Below are positions 34,187 through 41,444 of a stretch of DNA of 50,595 nt, piece after piece. A program made the position numbers and the translations under genes. Position 1 is the stretch's first letter. The number at the start of each line of letters is the position of its first letter. Origin of the DNA: Lachnospiraceae bacterium (lineage in GTDB: Bacteria; Bacillota; Clostridia; Lachnospirales; Lachnospiraceae); the NCBI GenBank assembly GCA_024403515.1, contig JAKSRS010000013.1, positions 1-50,595 on the forward strand. The letters are read 5' to 3'. Under the pieces are notes generated by a model. That model made no database searches, had not been told where the DNA came from, and saw nothing but the letters and a program-made list of their open reading frames with translations.

Positions 34187-35146
34187 TTAAATTTCTCCAA
34201 TAGCCTTCAATGCGCCCTTTTTCTTAGTAATCTCAGAAGCGTTTTTGTTGGCTTTGGTAAGAAGCTCTAAAAGCTGTTCTTTAGAAAGTTCAACTCCGAC
34301 GTCAAGAATATATGAAAGAGCCGTTCCGCAGAAAGTGTCTCCTGCGCCGGTTGTATCCACTACATTTTCAACCTTAAAGCCTTCTTTAAAGGCGTAGTTC
34401 CCGTTAGCATACGCCATGCTGCCGTCCTTACCAAGTGTCACGAAAATAACCTTGGCTGAACTTATCGCTTTAATATCTTCAAGACCTGCCTTCATATCGG
34501 TCTTGCCTGTTAAAAACTCAACTTCATTGTCGCTAATTTTTAGGATATCGCAGTTTTTAATGCCCCAGAGCATCATTTCTTTGGCATCATCAAGACTTCT
34601 CCATAAAGGCTCTCTTAAATTAGGGTCAAAAGAAACCAAAACGCCACTTTCTTTTGCCTTCTTTACTGCTTCAAAAGTCGCCTCTTTAACTTCCTTATCC
34701 GTTGTTGAAAGCGTACCGAAGTGGAAAATTTTAGCTGACTCAATAAGATTTAAATCTACTTCGTCTTTTTTAAGCATCATATCCGCTCCGGGATTTCTGT
34801 AAAAAGAAAAATCTCTGTCGCCATCGGGCTTTTTGTGGACAAAAGCAAGTGTTGTCTTGTAATTTCCGTCTACCAAAAGTCCTGTGCTGTCAATTCCAAC
34901 TTCTTCAATTGTATTTTTAAGCATATGCCCCAGAAAGTCGTCGCCTACTTTACCGATAAATGCAACCTGCTTTCCCAGGTGGTTTAGCATCGCAAGCACG
35001 TTGCAGGGTGCGCCTCCCGGGCAGGCTTCAAATGTCATATTTCCTGATTCGGCCTTGGGCCCTTCGGCCATATCTACCAGTAATTCTCCTAAAGCAACTA
35101 CATCATATTTCTTTTCCATAAGAAACATCGCATATTCCGCTTCCAT
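34187..35146 (-). CDS. PfkB family sugar kinase (fructokinase-like)
   Basis: 319 aa ribokinase/PfkB-fold kinase that phosphorylates a sugar with ATP in the cytoplasm. Clear motifs are CPGGAPCNVLAMLNHLG (signature 1), IGKVGDDFLG, FDPNLRE and VDTTGAGDTFCG with the catalytic Asp. Its length and the CPGGAPCN form fit bacterial fructokinases, but the sugar cannot be fixed from sequence. The start is uncertain. ATGs at 35146, 35128 and 35119 are in frame, the conserved domain begins just after the last, and a strong AAGGAGG site at 35166-35172 lies 20 nt too far upstream for the first. No sugar transporter is adjacent. Confidence 0.9.
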   Translation of the reverse strand: MEAEYAMFLMEKKYDVVALGELLVDMAEGPKAESGNMTFEACPGGAPCNVLAMLNHLGKQVAFIGKVGDDFLGHMLKNTIEEVGIDSTGLLVDGNYKTTLAFVHKKPDGDRDFSFYRNPGADMMLKKDEVDLNLIESAKIFHFGTLSTTDKEVKEATFEAVKKAKESGVLVSFDPNLREPLWRSLDDAKEMMLWGIKNCDILKISDNEVEFLTGKTDMKAGLEDIKAISSAKVIFVTLGKDGSMAYANGNYAFKEGFKVENVVDTTGAGDTFCGTALSYILDVGVELSKEQLLELLTKANKNASEITKKKGALKAIGEI

Positions 35147-35193
35147 AAAGAGATTGGAATATGTCTACCTCCTTCACATATGTGTCATTTTCT

Positions 35194-35247
35194 TTTGAAA
35201 AACCTCCTGCGGGCCAGTTGATAATACAAGCCTCCACAGGAGGTTTA
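35194..35247 (-). terminator. Intrinsic terminator of the DUF898-like gene
   Basis: Arms AAACCTCCTG (35200-35209) and CAGGAGGTTT (35237-35246) form a 10-bp stem, followed on the minus strand by TTTTTC. It lies about 75 nt beyond the stop at 35323. Confidence 0.65.
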
Positions 35248-35322
35248 AGTTTTAAGGTCTTTGGCCTCGATACTTTACTATCGATTAAAGATCTTTATAT
35301 CCCACCCTCAAGTATCAGTAAC

Positions 35323-35631
35323 TTAGTCTGCAAATTCAGTATGCTTAACTTTCCATTTCTTAAGGGCAATAGAAAGCCAGAAGGAATATATTCCAACTGT
35401 GATGATGGTAAGAAGAAGCCACTTAATCCAGTTACCGAATAACTGAACTGCAGTACCTGTAAATTTCAGGCGGTGTCCGTTGATAACGGTGTGCTTAGCT
35501 TCCCAGGAATAAATCATGCAGTAAGCCCAGGGGAAGCAAATTCCCAAAGTGCACACTGTCACCAAAGAACCCAGAATTCTCCATCCAATAAGCTGAAGCA
35601 AACCCCCATCAAAATATGAGTCCTGTCCCAT
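35323..35631 (-). CDS. Small DUF898-like membrane protein
   Basis: 102 aa with two membrane segments (about 15-40 and 68-90). The pattern YSWEAKHTVINGHRLKFTGT followed by FGNWIKWLLLTIITVGIYSF is typical of the short DUF898/YjgN-related proteins found in Firmicutes. The two halves look like a repeated Trp-rich motif around each membrane segment. The biochemical role is unknown. AAGGAGG lies 8 nt before the ATG, and a terminator follows, so it is probably transcribed alone. Confidence 0.78.
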   Translation of the reverse strand: MGQDSYFDGGLLQLIGWRILGSLVTVCTLGICFPWAYCMIYSWEAKHTVINGHRLKFTGTAVQLFGNWIKWLLLTIITVGIYSFWLSIALKKWKVKHTEFAD

Positions 35632-35755
35632 TTTTCTTTCCTCCTTTGTACATTCTCTATATTCAAACGCAATCGCTATTTGCGCGCGTTATGAATCCTA
35701 CTGTTTTTCTCCCGTCAATCTGCGTAAAAGCATGCTTTTTCATACGACCGACAGA

Positions 35756-36562
35756 TTACTCTAAGGTAAACTCACGCTTAGAATCAGTATCGTATGAATA
35801 CTCATAGCCCCACGAAGGGTTTGAGTAGCATATCGTGTTGCCGGGGCCTTTACTTTGATATCTAAAGCACACGGCATCGTAAATCGTCGGAAGATTTTCC
35901 TTTATCTCCTGCGGTGTCAGATATGTTCCCTTCTTGGCCACCGCATAGTAGGAATTTGTAAAAGCGTATTTATCTTCAAAAGAATAAATATTAATAGTTA
36001 TACTTCCGCCTTCAGAGGCGAGGTCTCCTGCAAATTCATCGACAAGTTTCATAGGGTCGACGTCTTTAAGATCTACAGGTTCAAGAATAATGTAGTTTAC
36101 CTGATAACCATAGTCAGCATAGACTTTAGTGAAATTACTGCCATCAAAGTAGTCGTGAGCGAAGTTATCATACTCCCACATTTCGGGATTTAGCGAACAA
36201 TAGTCGCTAAATAAATACATTGTATAAGAATCAAACTGTCCCAAAAAATCATACAATTTTTTTCCCCACATGCTTCGGATTTCGTACTTTTGATAATCAT
36301 CTATGCAATTTTCCATAGCCATATCCGGCCCAACTATTACGCTGAACGGATAATTTAAGGTGACCATATCTACCTGATAGCATTCCCTGTTTACATCAGG
36401 AGGCGACAGTTTGTGGGCCATACCGCTATGAGGCGTAAAGCCATATTTTTCTTCAATATATTGTATGGCTACTTTTCTTGCCTGTTTCTTTTGAGACCCG
36501 CATCCCGAAAGAAGGCACAAACCAAGAAGTACCACGGCAATTCCAAATAATTTCTTTTTCAC
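35756..36562 (-). CDS. Lipoprotein of unknown function
   Basis: 268 aa with a clear lipoprotein signal peptide: MKKKLF, a hydrophobic core, and lipobox LLSGC with Cys at residue 21. After cleavage it would be anchored to the outer face of the membrane. The mature part has no motif I recognise and is rich in Tyr and Asp. It starts 36 nt after the NifX-FKBP gene and may be co-transcribed with it and with the exonuclease gene, but a functional link is not evident. Confidence 0.78.
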   Translation of the reverse strand: MKKKLFGIAVVLLGLCLLSGCGSQKKQARKVAIQYIEEKYGFTPHSGMAHKLSPPDVNRECYQVDMVTLNYPFSVIVGPDMAMENCIDDYQKYEIRSMWGKKLYDFLGQFDSYTMYLFSDYCSLNPEMWEYDNFAHDYFDGSNFTKVYADYGYQVNYIILEPVDLKDVDPMKLVDEFAGDLASEGGSITINIYSFEDKYAFTNSYYAVAKKGTYLTPQEIKENLPTIYDAVCFRYQSKGPGNTICYSNPSWGYEYSYDTDSKREFTLE

Positions 36563-36598
36563 TCTTTTTCCCCTAAAGATTTATATAAGAAATATCAA

Positions 36599-37450
36599 TT
36601 ATAAAACTTCTACAAGTTCAATTCTAAAGTTAAGCTCTTTACCTGCCATCTCGTGGTTGGCGTCAAAGGTTACTGACTTGTCGTCTTTGGCTACAACGCT
36701 TGCAGGAAAAGGCTGGCCGTAAATGTTCTGAAGGTATACCTTCTGACCAACTTCAAGTTCATCAGAACCGGGAAGCTCGGCAAAAGAAACAGTAAAGATA
36801 GCATCCGGATCGGATGGACCGTAAGCTTCTTCAGGCATTAAATGAACGTCGACAATATCACCAACTTCCATGTTTGCAACTGCTTTATCAAATCCTTCAA
36901 TCATCATTCCCGCGCCGCATACAAACTCAAGAGGTTCGCCGCGATCGTAAGATGAATCGAACTGTGTACCGTCGTTTAATGTTCCTCTGTAGTGTGCACG
37001 AACCTTCTTACCTACATTCTTTCCGTCAAAAGAAGGCTGGTGGCATCCGCCACATCCGCCGCCACAGCCGCCACATGAAGAACCACAGGATGATCCGCAT
37101 CCTTCTTCTTCATCGTGTGAGTGGTGGTCGCAGTTAACACCCGAATCAACTAACTGGCCATTGAGAAAAGCTTCAACCGCTGCATCAGTATTTCCGGACT
37201 GTCCGGCGCATACTTCGATGCCCTGCTCTGAAAGAGCTGCCGCAGCACCGGCACCAATTCCACCACAGATGAGTACATCAACATTTTCATTTCCAAGAAG
37301 TGAAGCCAAAGCGCCATGACCCTGGCCATCGGCCTTAACAAGTGTGGAGGATATTACTTTCTTGTCCTCAACTTCATATACCTTGAACTCTTCGGAATGA
37401 CCAAAGTGTTCAAAGATTTCTCCATTATTATAAGTCACTGCTATTTTCAT
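36599..37450 (-). CDS. NifX-like domain fused via Cys-rich linker to SlyD-type FKBP
   Basis: 283 aa. Residues 1 to about 105 match the NifB/NifX (dinitrogenase Fe-Mo cofactor) fold: MKIAVTYNNGEIFEHFGHSE, then DVLICGGIGAGAAAAL. Residues 107-137 form a Gly/Cys/His-rich linker with seven Cys (107, 118, 122, 126, 129, 133, 136) and a DHHSH cluster, suited to binding metal or an Fe-S cluster. Residues about 143-283 are a SlyD-like peptidyl-prolyl isomerase: RAHYRGTLNDGTQFDSSY, then PEEAYGPSDP, an insert-in-flap segment and ANHEMAGKELNF. A role in metal handling or cofactor delivery with a chaperone function is inference. It follows the exonuclease gene by 21 nt. Confidence 0.88.
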   Translation of the reverse strand: MKIAVTYNNGEIFEHFGHSEEFKVYEVEDKKVISSTLVKADGQGHGALASLLGNENVDVLICGGIGAGAAAALSEQGIEVCAGQSGNTDAAVEAFLNGQLVDSGVNCDHHSHDEEEGCGSSCGSSCGGCGGGCGGCHQPSFDGKNVGKKVRAHYRGTLNDGTQFDSSYDRGEPLEFVCGAGMMIEGFDKAVANMEVGDIVDVHLMPEEAYGPSDPDAIFTVSFAELPGSDELEVGQKVYLQNIYGQPFPASVVAKDDKSVTFDANHEMAGKELNFRIELVEVL

Positions 37451-37471
37451 CTTCTAAAACCTTTCTATAAT

Positions 37472-38302
37472 TTAAATATCCATCTCAAGTACTAAAGGTG
37501 TATGATCCTGTCTTTCACCGGAATCAAGCATTTCGGACCTCTTTACGCAATCTTTTATACGATCGCTGACCAAAAAGTAATCAATTCTCCAGCCGGTGTT
37601 ATTTATCTTGCTGGTCTTGATTCTTTGAGCCCACCATGAATAAACCTTTTCAACATCACCATGAGTGTGTCTGAAGGTATCCACAAAACCTTTGGAAAGG
37701 AGGTTAGTAAAGCCTTCTCTTTCTTCGTCAGTAAAGCCAGGTGACATATGATTTGTCGAGGGATTGGCAAGATCTATTTCCTTGTGTGCCACGTTAAAAT
37801 CACCGCAGGCAATTACAGGCTTTTTAGCATCGAGCTTTGAAAGGTAATCTGCATAGCAAATATCCCACTGTTGTCTGTCTTTTAATCTCTTTAATCCGTC
37901 GCCGGCATTGGGTGTGTAAACATTTACAAAATAGACGTTTCCAAAATCAATAGTAAGAAGTCTTCCTTCATCGTCCATCGTGTCAGGTGCTCCGATTTTA
38001 GGTGCATCGACACTAGCGCTAAGGCTTTCTTTGTATAAAATCATAGTTCCGGCATAGCCCTTCTTGGCGGGCGGACAGGATGAGACGAACTCAACCTTGT
38101 AACCGGGAAAATATGAATTCAAAACTTCCTTGTGCTTTTCCGTCGGTCCTGCTTCGGAAAGTTTGGTTTCCTGAATCGCCAAAACGTCAGGTGTCTCAGT
38201 TTTAATGGTATCGAGGACCTTTCTTGAAAGCAGTGCGCGGTCCGAATCCGACGTTAACGCCGCATTTATGGAATCAATATTCCATGAGATAAATTTTAAC
38301 AT
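37472..38302 (-). CDS. xth: Exodeoxyribonuclease III (AP endonuclease family)
   Basis: 276 aa, typical for ExoIII/ExoA, which cuts DNA at abasic sites and removes 3' blocking groups in base excision repair. The motifs run in order: ISWNIDSINAAL, LAIQETKLSE (metal-binding Glu), YTPNAGDGLKRL, ACGDFNVAHKEIDLANP (catalytic Asp and Asn), WRIDYFLVSDR and the final DHTPLVLEM with the catalytic His. It is cytoplasmic. AAAGAGG lies 7 nt before the ATG. It is probably co-transcribed with the NifX-FKBP gene. Confidence 0.95.
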   Translation of the reverse strand: MLKFISWNIDSINAALTSDSDRALLSRKVLDTIKTETPDVLAIQETKLSEAGPTEKHKEVLNSYFPGYKVEFVSSCPPAKKGYAGTMILYKESLSASVDAPKIGAPDTMDDEGRLLTIDFGNVYFVNVYTPNAGDGLKRLKDRQQWDICYADYLSKLDAKKPVIACGDFNVAHKEIDLANPSTNHMSPGFTDEEREGFTNLLSKGFVDTFRHTHGDVEKVYSWWAQRIKTSKINNTGWRIDYFLVSDRIKDCVKRSEMLDSGERQDHTPLVLEMDI

Positions 38303-38380
38303 TTATAAACCTCTTTCTTGAAGAGTTGCATAGTAATCCTAGTTTTATATTCTACCACAAAAATCGTCAAAGAAAAAGGG

Positions 38381-38537
38381 TGAGACCGAGGGTGGTGCGG
38401 CGCGCGGGCGCGGGCTGTGGTGGTGCGGTGTGTGGGCGCGGGGCGCGGGGGGCGTGGGCGGCGGTGCGGCGGCGTGGGGGGCGTGGGCGGCGGTGCGGCG
38501 GCGTGGGCGTGGTGCGCGGCGGGCGTGGTGGCATGGG
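38381..38537. repeat. Extremely GC-rich low-complexity segment with tandem 29-bp units
   Basis: About 150 bp composed almost only of G and C with scattered T, in an AT-rich genome, with strong strand asymmetry (G on the plus strand). A 29-bp unit beginning GGCGTGGGCGG occurs twice in tandem at 38451-38479 and 38480-38507, and shorter GCGGCG/GTGGGCG words fill the rest. Open frames here encode only Arg/Gly or Ala/Pro low-complexity sequence and are not genes. It directly abuts the perfect palindrome that follows. Confidence 0.85.
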
Positions 38538-38614
38538 GTGAGCCTAGGGGACGGGGTTAGGGGTTCATTTTTGCAAAACAAAAATGAACCCCTAACCCCG
38601 TCCCCTAGGCTCAC
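38538..38614. repeat. Perfect 36-bp inverted repeat, REP/MITE-like (copy A)
   Basis: Two perfectly complementary 36-nt arms (38538-38573 and 38579-38614) with a 5-nt loop. The arms carry the family core CCCCGTCCCCTAGG. It lies 29 nt beyond the stop of the vWA gene and could terminate transcription from it. Related copies occur at 41367-41442, 42738-42818 and 50561-50595. Confidence 0.9.
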
Positions 38615-38642
38615 ATGGCAGGCAAAGGCCCTTGTGTCACAT

Positions 38643-39308
38643 TTACTTGTGTCGTTTAGCGTAGTCCTCTCTTATTGGAGCAACGCAGGCGTTAACTGCA
38701 TGAGCAAGCTCCTTCTTATTTTTAGATCGACGAACTGCAGAAATCGTATCAGAAAGCACCTGATAATTTAGCTGTGTTCCTTCTTTATCACACTCATAGT
38801 TAATGGCACGTCCGGCATCGATTCCGAATCTTCCGGCTACTTCTATGGCATCAATGTTGGCTCCCAAGAAGAGAAATTCCCATCCTCTTTTCTCCTTCGC
38901 TTCTTCAACCATTCTTTTGACCTTTTTATAATTGTATGTGCGGCTTGAATTTTCCATGCCGTCTGTTGTTATGATAAACAAGGTCTTTTCAGGTCTGTCT
39001 TCCTCTCTGGCATACTTGTGAACATTTGAAATGTGATGAATGGCTCCTCCTATGGCATCTAAAAGTGCGGTGCAGCCTCTTACATAGTACTGTCTGTCGT
39101 TCATCGGTTCGATCTTCTCCACATCGACTCTGTCGTACAAAACCTCTGACTCATCATCAAAAAGCACTGTTGAAATAATGGCTTCGCCGTCCTCTTTCTT
39201 TTGCTTGTCAATCATAGAATTGAAGCCTCCGATTGTATCGGCCTCAAGGCCGCTCATTGAGCCGCTTCTGTCCAAAATGAAAATAACTTCTGTTAATCCT
39301 TTACGCAT
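38643..39308 (-). CDS. von Willebrand factor A domain protein
   Basis: 221 aa, a single cytoplasmic vWA domain with a complete MIDAS: DRSGSM (D13, S15, S17), the Thr of GCTALLDA and the Asp of TTDGMENSS. Such free-standing vWA proteins act as metal-dependent protein-binding scaffolds. In bacteria they often sit with stress or ADP-ribose signalling genes, which fits the macro-domain gene 107 nt upstream. No signal peptide or membrane segment is present. The partner is unknown. Confidence 0.9.
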   Translation of the reverse strand: MRKGLTEVIFILDRSGSMSGLEADTIGGFNSMIDKQKKEDGEAIISTVLFDDESEVLYDRVDVEKIEPMNDRQYYVRGCTALLDAIGGAIHHISNVHKYAREEDRPEKTLFIITTDGMENSSRTYNYKKVKRMVEEAKEKRGWEFLFLGANIDAIEVAGRFGIDAGRAINYECDKEGTQLNYQVLSDTISAVRRSKNKKELAHAVNACVAPIREDYAKRHK

Positions 39309-39383
39309 TCTTTTGCCCTCCTAATGGTGACCACTTATGTGGTTTATTTACTTGTTGGGCTCATTATATCTATAAGGCCAAAA

Positions 39384-39410
39384 AACAAGGTCGCCAGGCG
39401 GGCGACCTTT
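39384..39410 (-). terminator. Intrinsic terminator of the macro-domain gene
   Basis: Stem AAGGTCGCC/GGCGACCTT at 39387-39409 with a 5-nt loop is followed on the minus strand by TTGTTTTTT. It is 6 nt beyond the stop at 39416. Confidence 0.85.
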
Positions 39411-39415
39411 ATAAA

Positions 39416-40555
39416 TCAGGCAATAATGCAGTTTAATCCTCGTTCTTCAAGCTGAATATCGAGTTCAATCATGTCGTAAATTTCGTTTTCGATAAAGAAA
39501 GAGAAAATGATGTCTGTCTTGTCGCAGGGTGAAAGGGCGTATCCCGCTCTCGCAAGAAGATCCTTGGTCTCATCGAGGTTGAGTTTGGCACCAATGCAAA
39601 GGCAAAGAGCGGTAATCTTCTCGGGATGATACTTCGGATCGTTCTTTATCTTGGAAAAGCGCCTTTTATCGATGAGTGCGCGATTGTAAACGTCGGAATT
39701 TTTCATGCCCTTGGACTCGATAAGGTACATAAGGTACTCGGAAAAGGTGTCCGAAAGGTGCTTCATCCTCTCATCTAGTTCCGTCAGGTTCTCGAAGTCG
39801 ATTTCTCTTGGTGCTTCGACAGTTTGACGCATGCGTGGGGCAGGCATCACTGAGTTCAACAAGGGAACTCTTGAACTTGCTGAAGGCTCTCTTGAATTTA
39901 TCGAGGGCATTATCGAGCTTAATGACTGCATTCGGGATTCCAATTTGGGTTTACTGCCTCTTGGAATCTCAGTCGGCATGCTGTACTCAGCATCAATCAT
40001 CTCGTCGACATAGTTATTATTTATATAAGATTCAAGTCTTGGGTATAGTTTCTTACCAAGTTTAGTAGCGTTTTCGTCGAAGACCACGAGGTAGATTTCC
40101 ATCTCGTTTTCAAGAAGAAATGCATTGATTTCATCTGCTGCGACTCTGAGTCCTTCGTGCTTGGGATATCCAAAACTTCCGGTTGAAATTAAGGGAAAAG
40201 AAATTGACTTGATGCCGTTTTCTTTGGCAAGTTTCAAGCTGTTTCTATAGCACGAGCGAAGCTTGTCCTCTTCACCGTCATCGCCACCTGTAAAAAGTGG
40301 GCTCACGGCATGAATTATATATTTGGAAGGAAGTCTAAAGCCCGGCGTAATAAACGCTTCACCCATCTTGGCTTCGCCGATGTTTTCTTTTCTGTATGCC
40401 AAAAGGTCATCGTAGCCGGCCGCTTTGTAAATAGCAGTGTCACAGCCCTGTCCAACAGCTACGCTGGGACTGGCGGTATTTACGATGGCTTCAGTATTCA
40501 TTTTAGTGATGTCGTTTCGTACGATTTTAAGTGACACGCTTGTTGCTCCTTTCAT
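39416..40555 (-). CDS. Macro-domain protein with C-terminal HTH-like domain
   Basis: 379 aa. Residues about 5-175 are a macro domain that binds or hydrolyses ADP-ribose derivatives: VNTASPSVAVGQGCDTAIY (the usual VNAAN reads VNTAS), AFITPGFRLP, KYIIHAVSP and FPLISTGSFGYPK. A Pro/Ser/Met-rich linker (about 190-250) leads to a helical domain (about 260-375) with KRRFSKIKNDPKYHPEKITA, then LNLDETKDLLARAGYALSPC, an XRE-like arrangement recurrent in Firmicutes macro proteins. It may link ADP-ribose sensing to DNA or protein binding. The promoter lies just upstream (-10 TATAAT at 40579-40584). Confidence 0.88.
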   Translation of the reverse strand: MKGATSVSLKIVRNDITKMNTEAIVNTASPSVAVGQGCDTAIYKAAGYDDLLAYRKENIGEAKMGEAFITPGFRLPSKYIIHAVSPLFTGGDDGEEDKLRSCYRNSLKLAKENGIKSISFPLISTGSFGYPKHEGLRVAADEINAFLLENEMEIYLVVFDENATKLGKKLYPRLESYINNNYVDEMIDAEYSMPTEIPRGSKPKLESRMQSLSSIMPSINSREPSASSRVPLLNSVMPAPRMRQTVEAPREIDFENLTELDERMKHLSDTFSEYLMYLIESKGMKNSDVYNRALIDKRRFSKIKNDPKYHPEKITALCLCIGAKLNLDETKDLLARAGYALSPCDKTDIIFSFFIENEIYDMIELDIQLEERGLNCIIA

Positions 40556-40578
40556 CCTTGCCCAAAAACATATATTAT

Positions 40579-40607
40579 ATTATACCAAAAACGGCCACGA
40601 AGGTGAA
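40579..40607 (-). promoter_or_regulatory. Candidate promoter of the macro-domain gene
   Basis: On the minus strand -10 TATAAT (40579-40584) lies 17 bp from a weak -35, TTCACC (40602-40607). The -35 lies inside the terminator hairpin of the upstream gene, so the two elements overlap. Confidence 0.45.
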
Positions 40608-40621
40608 ACCCTACGCGGCCG
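40587..40621 (-). terminator. Intrinsic terminator of the 190-aa membrane-protein gene
   Basis: On the minus strand CGGCCGCG pairs with CGTGGCCG (one mismatch) around an inner AGG/CCT stem. A TTTTT run follows. It lies 10 nt beyond the stop at 40631. Confidence 0.65.
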
Positions 40622-40630
40622 CTATTGCTC

Positions 40631-41203
40631 TTAATTTAGTGTTCTTACTTTCATTACTCCCTCACCCGGTTCAACAGTATAGTCCACGTGCTTGTGTTCT
40701 CCGCTACCGGTGTAAGTTATCTTGAAGTGTGGTGCATCGCATTCCCTGTCTTCTTCAACTCTTGCAAACTCGTTGCGGCTTCTAAGCAATCCGTAATCTT
40801 CGTAAACTTGGACATTTACATGGTGCCAAGTAGCATCGTGCGCTGCGTATTTCTTACCGTCAACATATATAGTTGCTCCCACAGCAGTGAAAAGCTGTCC
40901 GAAGGTTGCAACTACCAGAATAATTAATGCCAGAAGTATACTCATAAGTGCTACCACGATTTTAACCAGGGTTCCTCGATTAAAAAGTATATACAAGAAC
41001 TTCATAAAACCTATAGCAAGAACAATTCCCCAGACGGTCAGTATCGGAATCTCAAACTGTTCCTTGATTTTTACATTGAAAACAAGCATAAGCAGTTCGG
41101 CAAAAATTCCAAATGCAAAAACCAACAGATATTTAAGCATTCCTTCATATCTGAATTTCTTCCTGAGTTCTTCAATCCATGTTTTTATTATTTCAGTTAC
41201 CAT
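40631..41203 (-). CDS. Membrane protein of unknown function
   Basis: 190 aa with three membrane segments (about 22-44, 50-72 and 78-105), then a C-terminal soluble domain (about 110-190) rich in His and charged residues (AAHDATWHHVNVQ; EHKHVDYTVEPGEG), probably extracellular. No known motif is visible. It is transcribed alone between two repeat-bearing gaps and ends at a terminator. A metal-binding role for the His residues is only a guess. Confidence 0.65.
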   Translation of the reverse strand: MVTEIIKTWIEELRKKFRYEGMLKYLLVFAFGIFAELLMLVFNVKIKEQFEIPILTVWGIVLAIGFMKFLYILFNRGTLVKIVVALMSILLALIILVVATFGQLFTAVGATIYVDGKKYAAHDATWHHVNVQVYEDYGLLRSRNEFARVEEDRECDAPHFKITYTGSGEHKHVDYTVEPGEGVMKVRTLN

Positions 41204-41366
41204 TTGACCTCCGCCTGAGACTTTCTTTTGCCGGTTCTTACTTTTTAATATTATTGGTCCGTACTTTCAAAGGCCTGCCTCAATCTCAAAAAGCATTCTA
41301 CCATGCAAGCCGTGTCGTGTTATAAAGGCCAGGTTAATGGTTTTGGAAGAATTTATTAATATGGTA

Positions 41367-41442
41367 GTGAGCCTAGGGGACGGAGTCTGCGGTTCATTTT
41401 GGCTCTTCGAAAATAAACCATTAACCCCGTCCCCTAGGGTCA
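41367..41442. repeat. Imperfect palindromic repeat (copy B)
   Basis: Same family as copy A. The left arm starts GTGAGCCTAGGGGACGG and the right arm ends CCCCGTCCCCTAGGGTCA, around a centre containing TTTTGGCTCTTCGAAAA. The arms have diverged in the middle. It ends 3 nt from the stop of the following minus-strand gene, so it probably serves as its terminator hairpin. Confidence 0.8.
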
Positions 41443-41444
41443 TT

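Noticed and set aside
35716..35755. Terminator after the lipoprotein gene around a palindromic AAAAGCATGCTTTT
   Set aside because: The palindrome leaves only about five pairs around a 4-nt loop, and no clear U-tract follows a GC stem. Evidence is too weak for a call.
38326..38771. Open frames on both strands across the GC-rich repeat and palindrome (71, 89 and 113 aa)
   Set aside because: The translations are Arg/Gly or Ala/Pro/His low complexity, followed by the palindrome read as protein (NEPLTPSPRL). The openness comes from lack of AT, not from coding selection.
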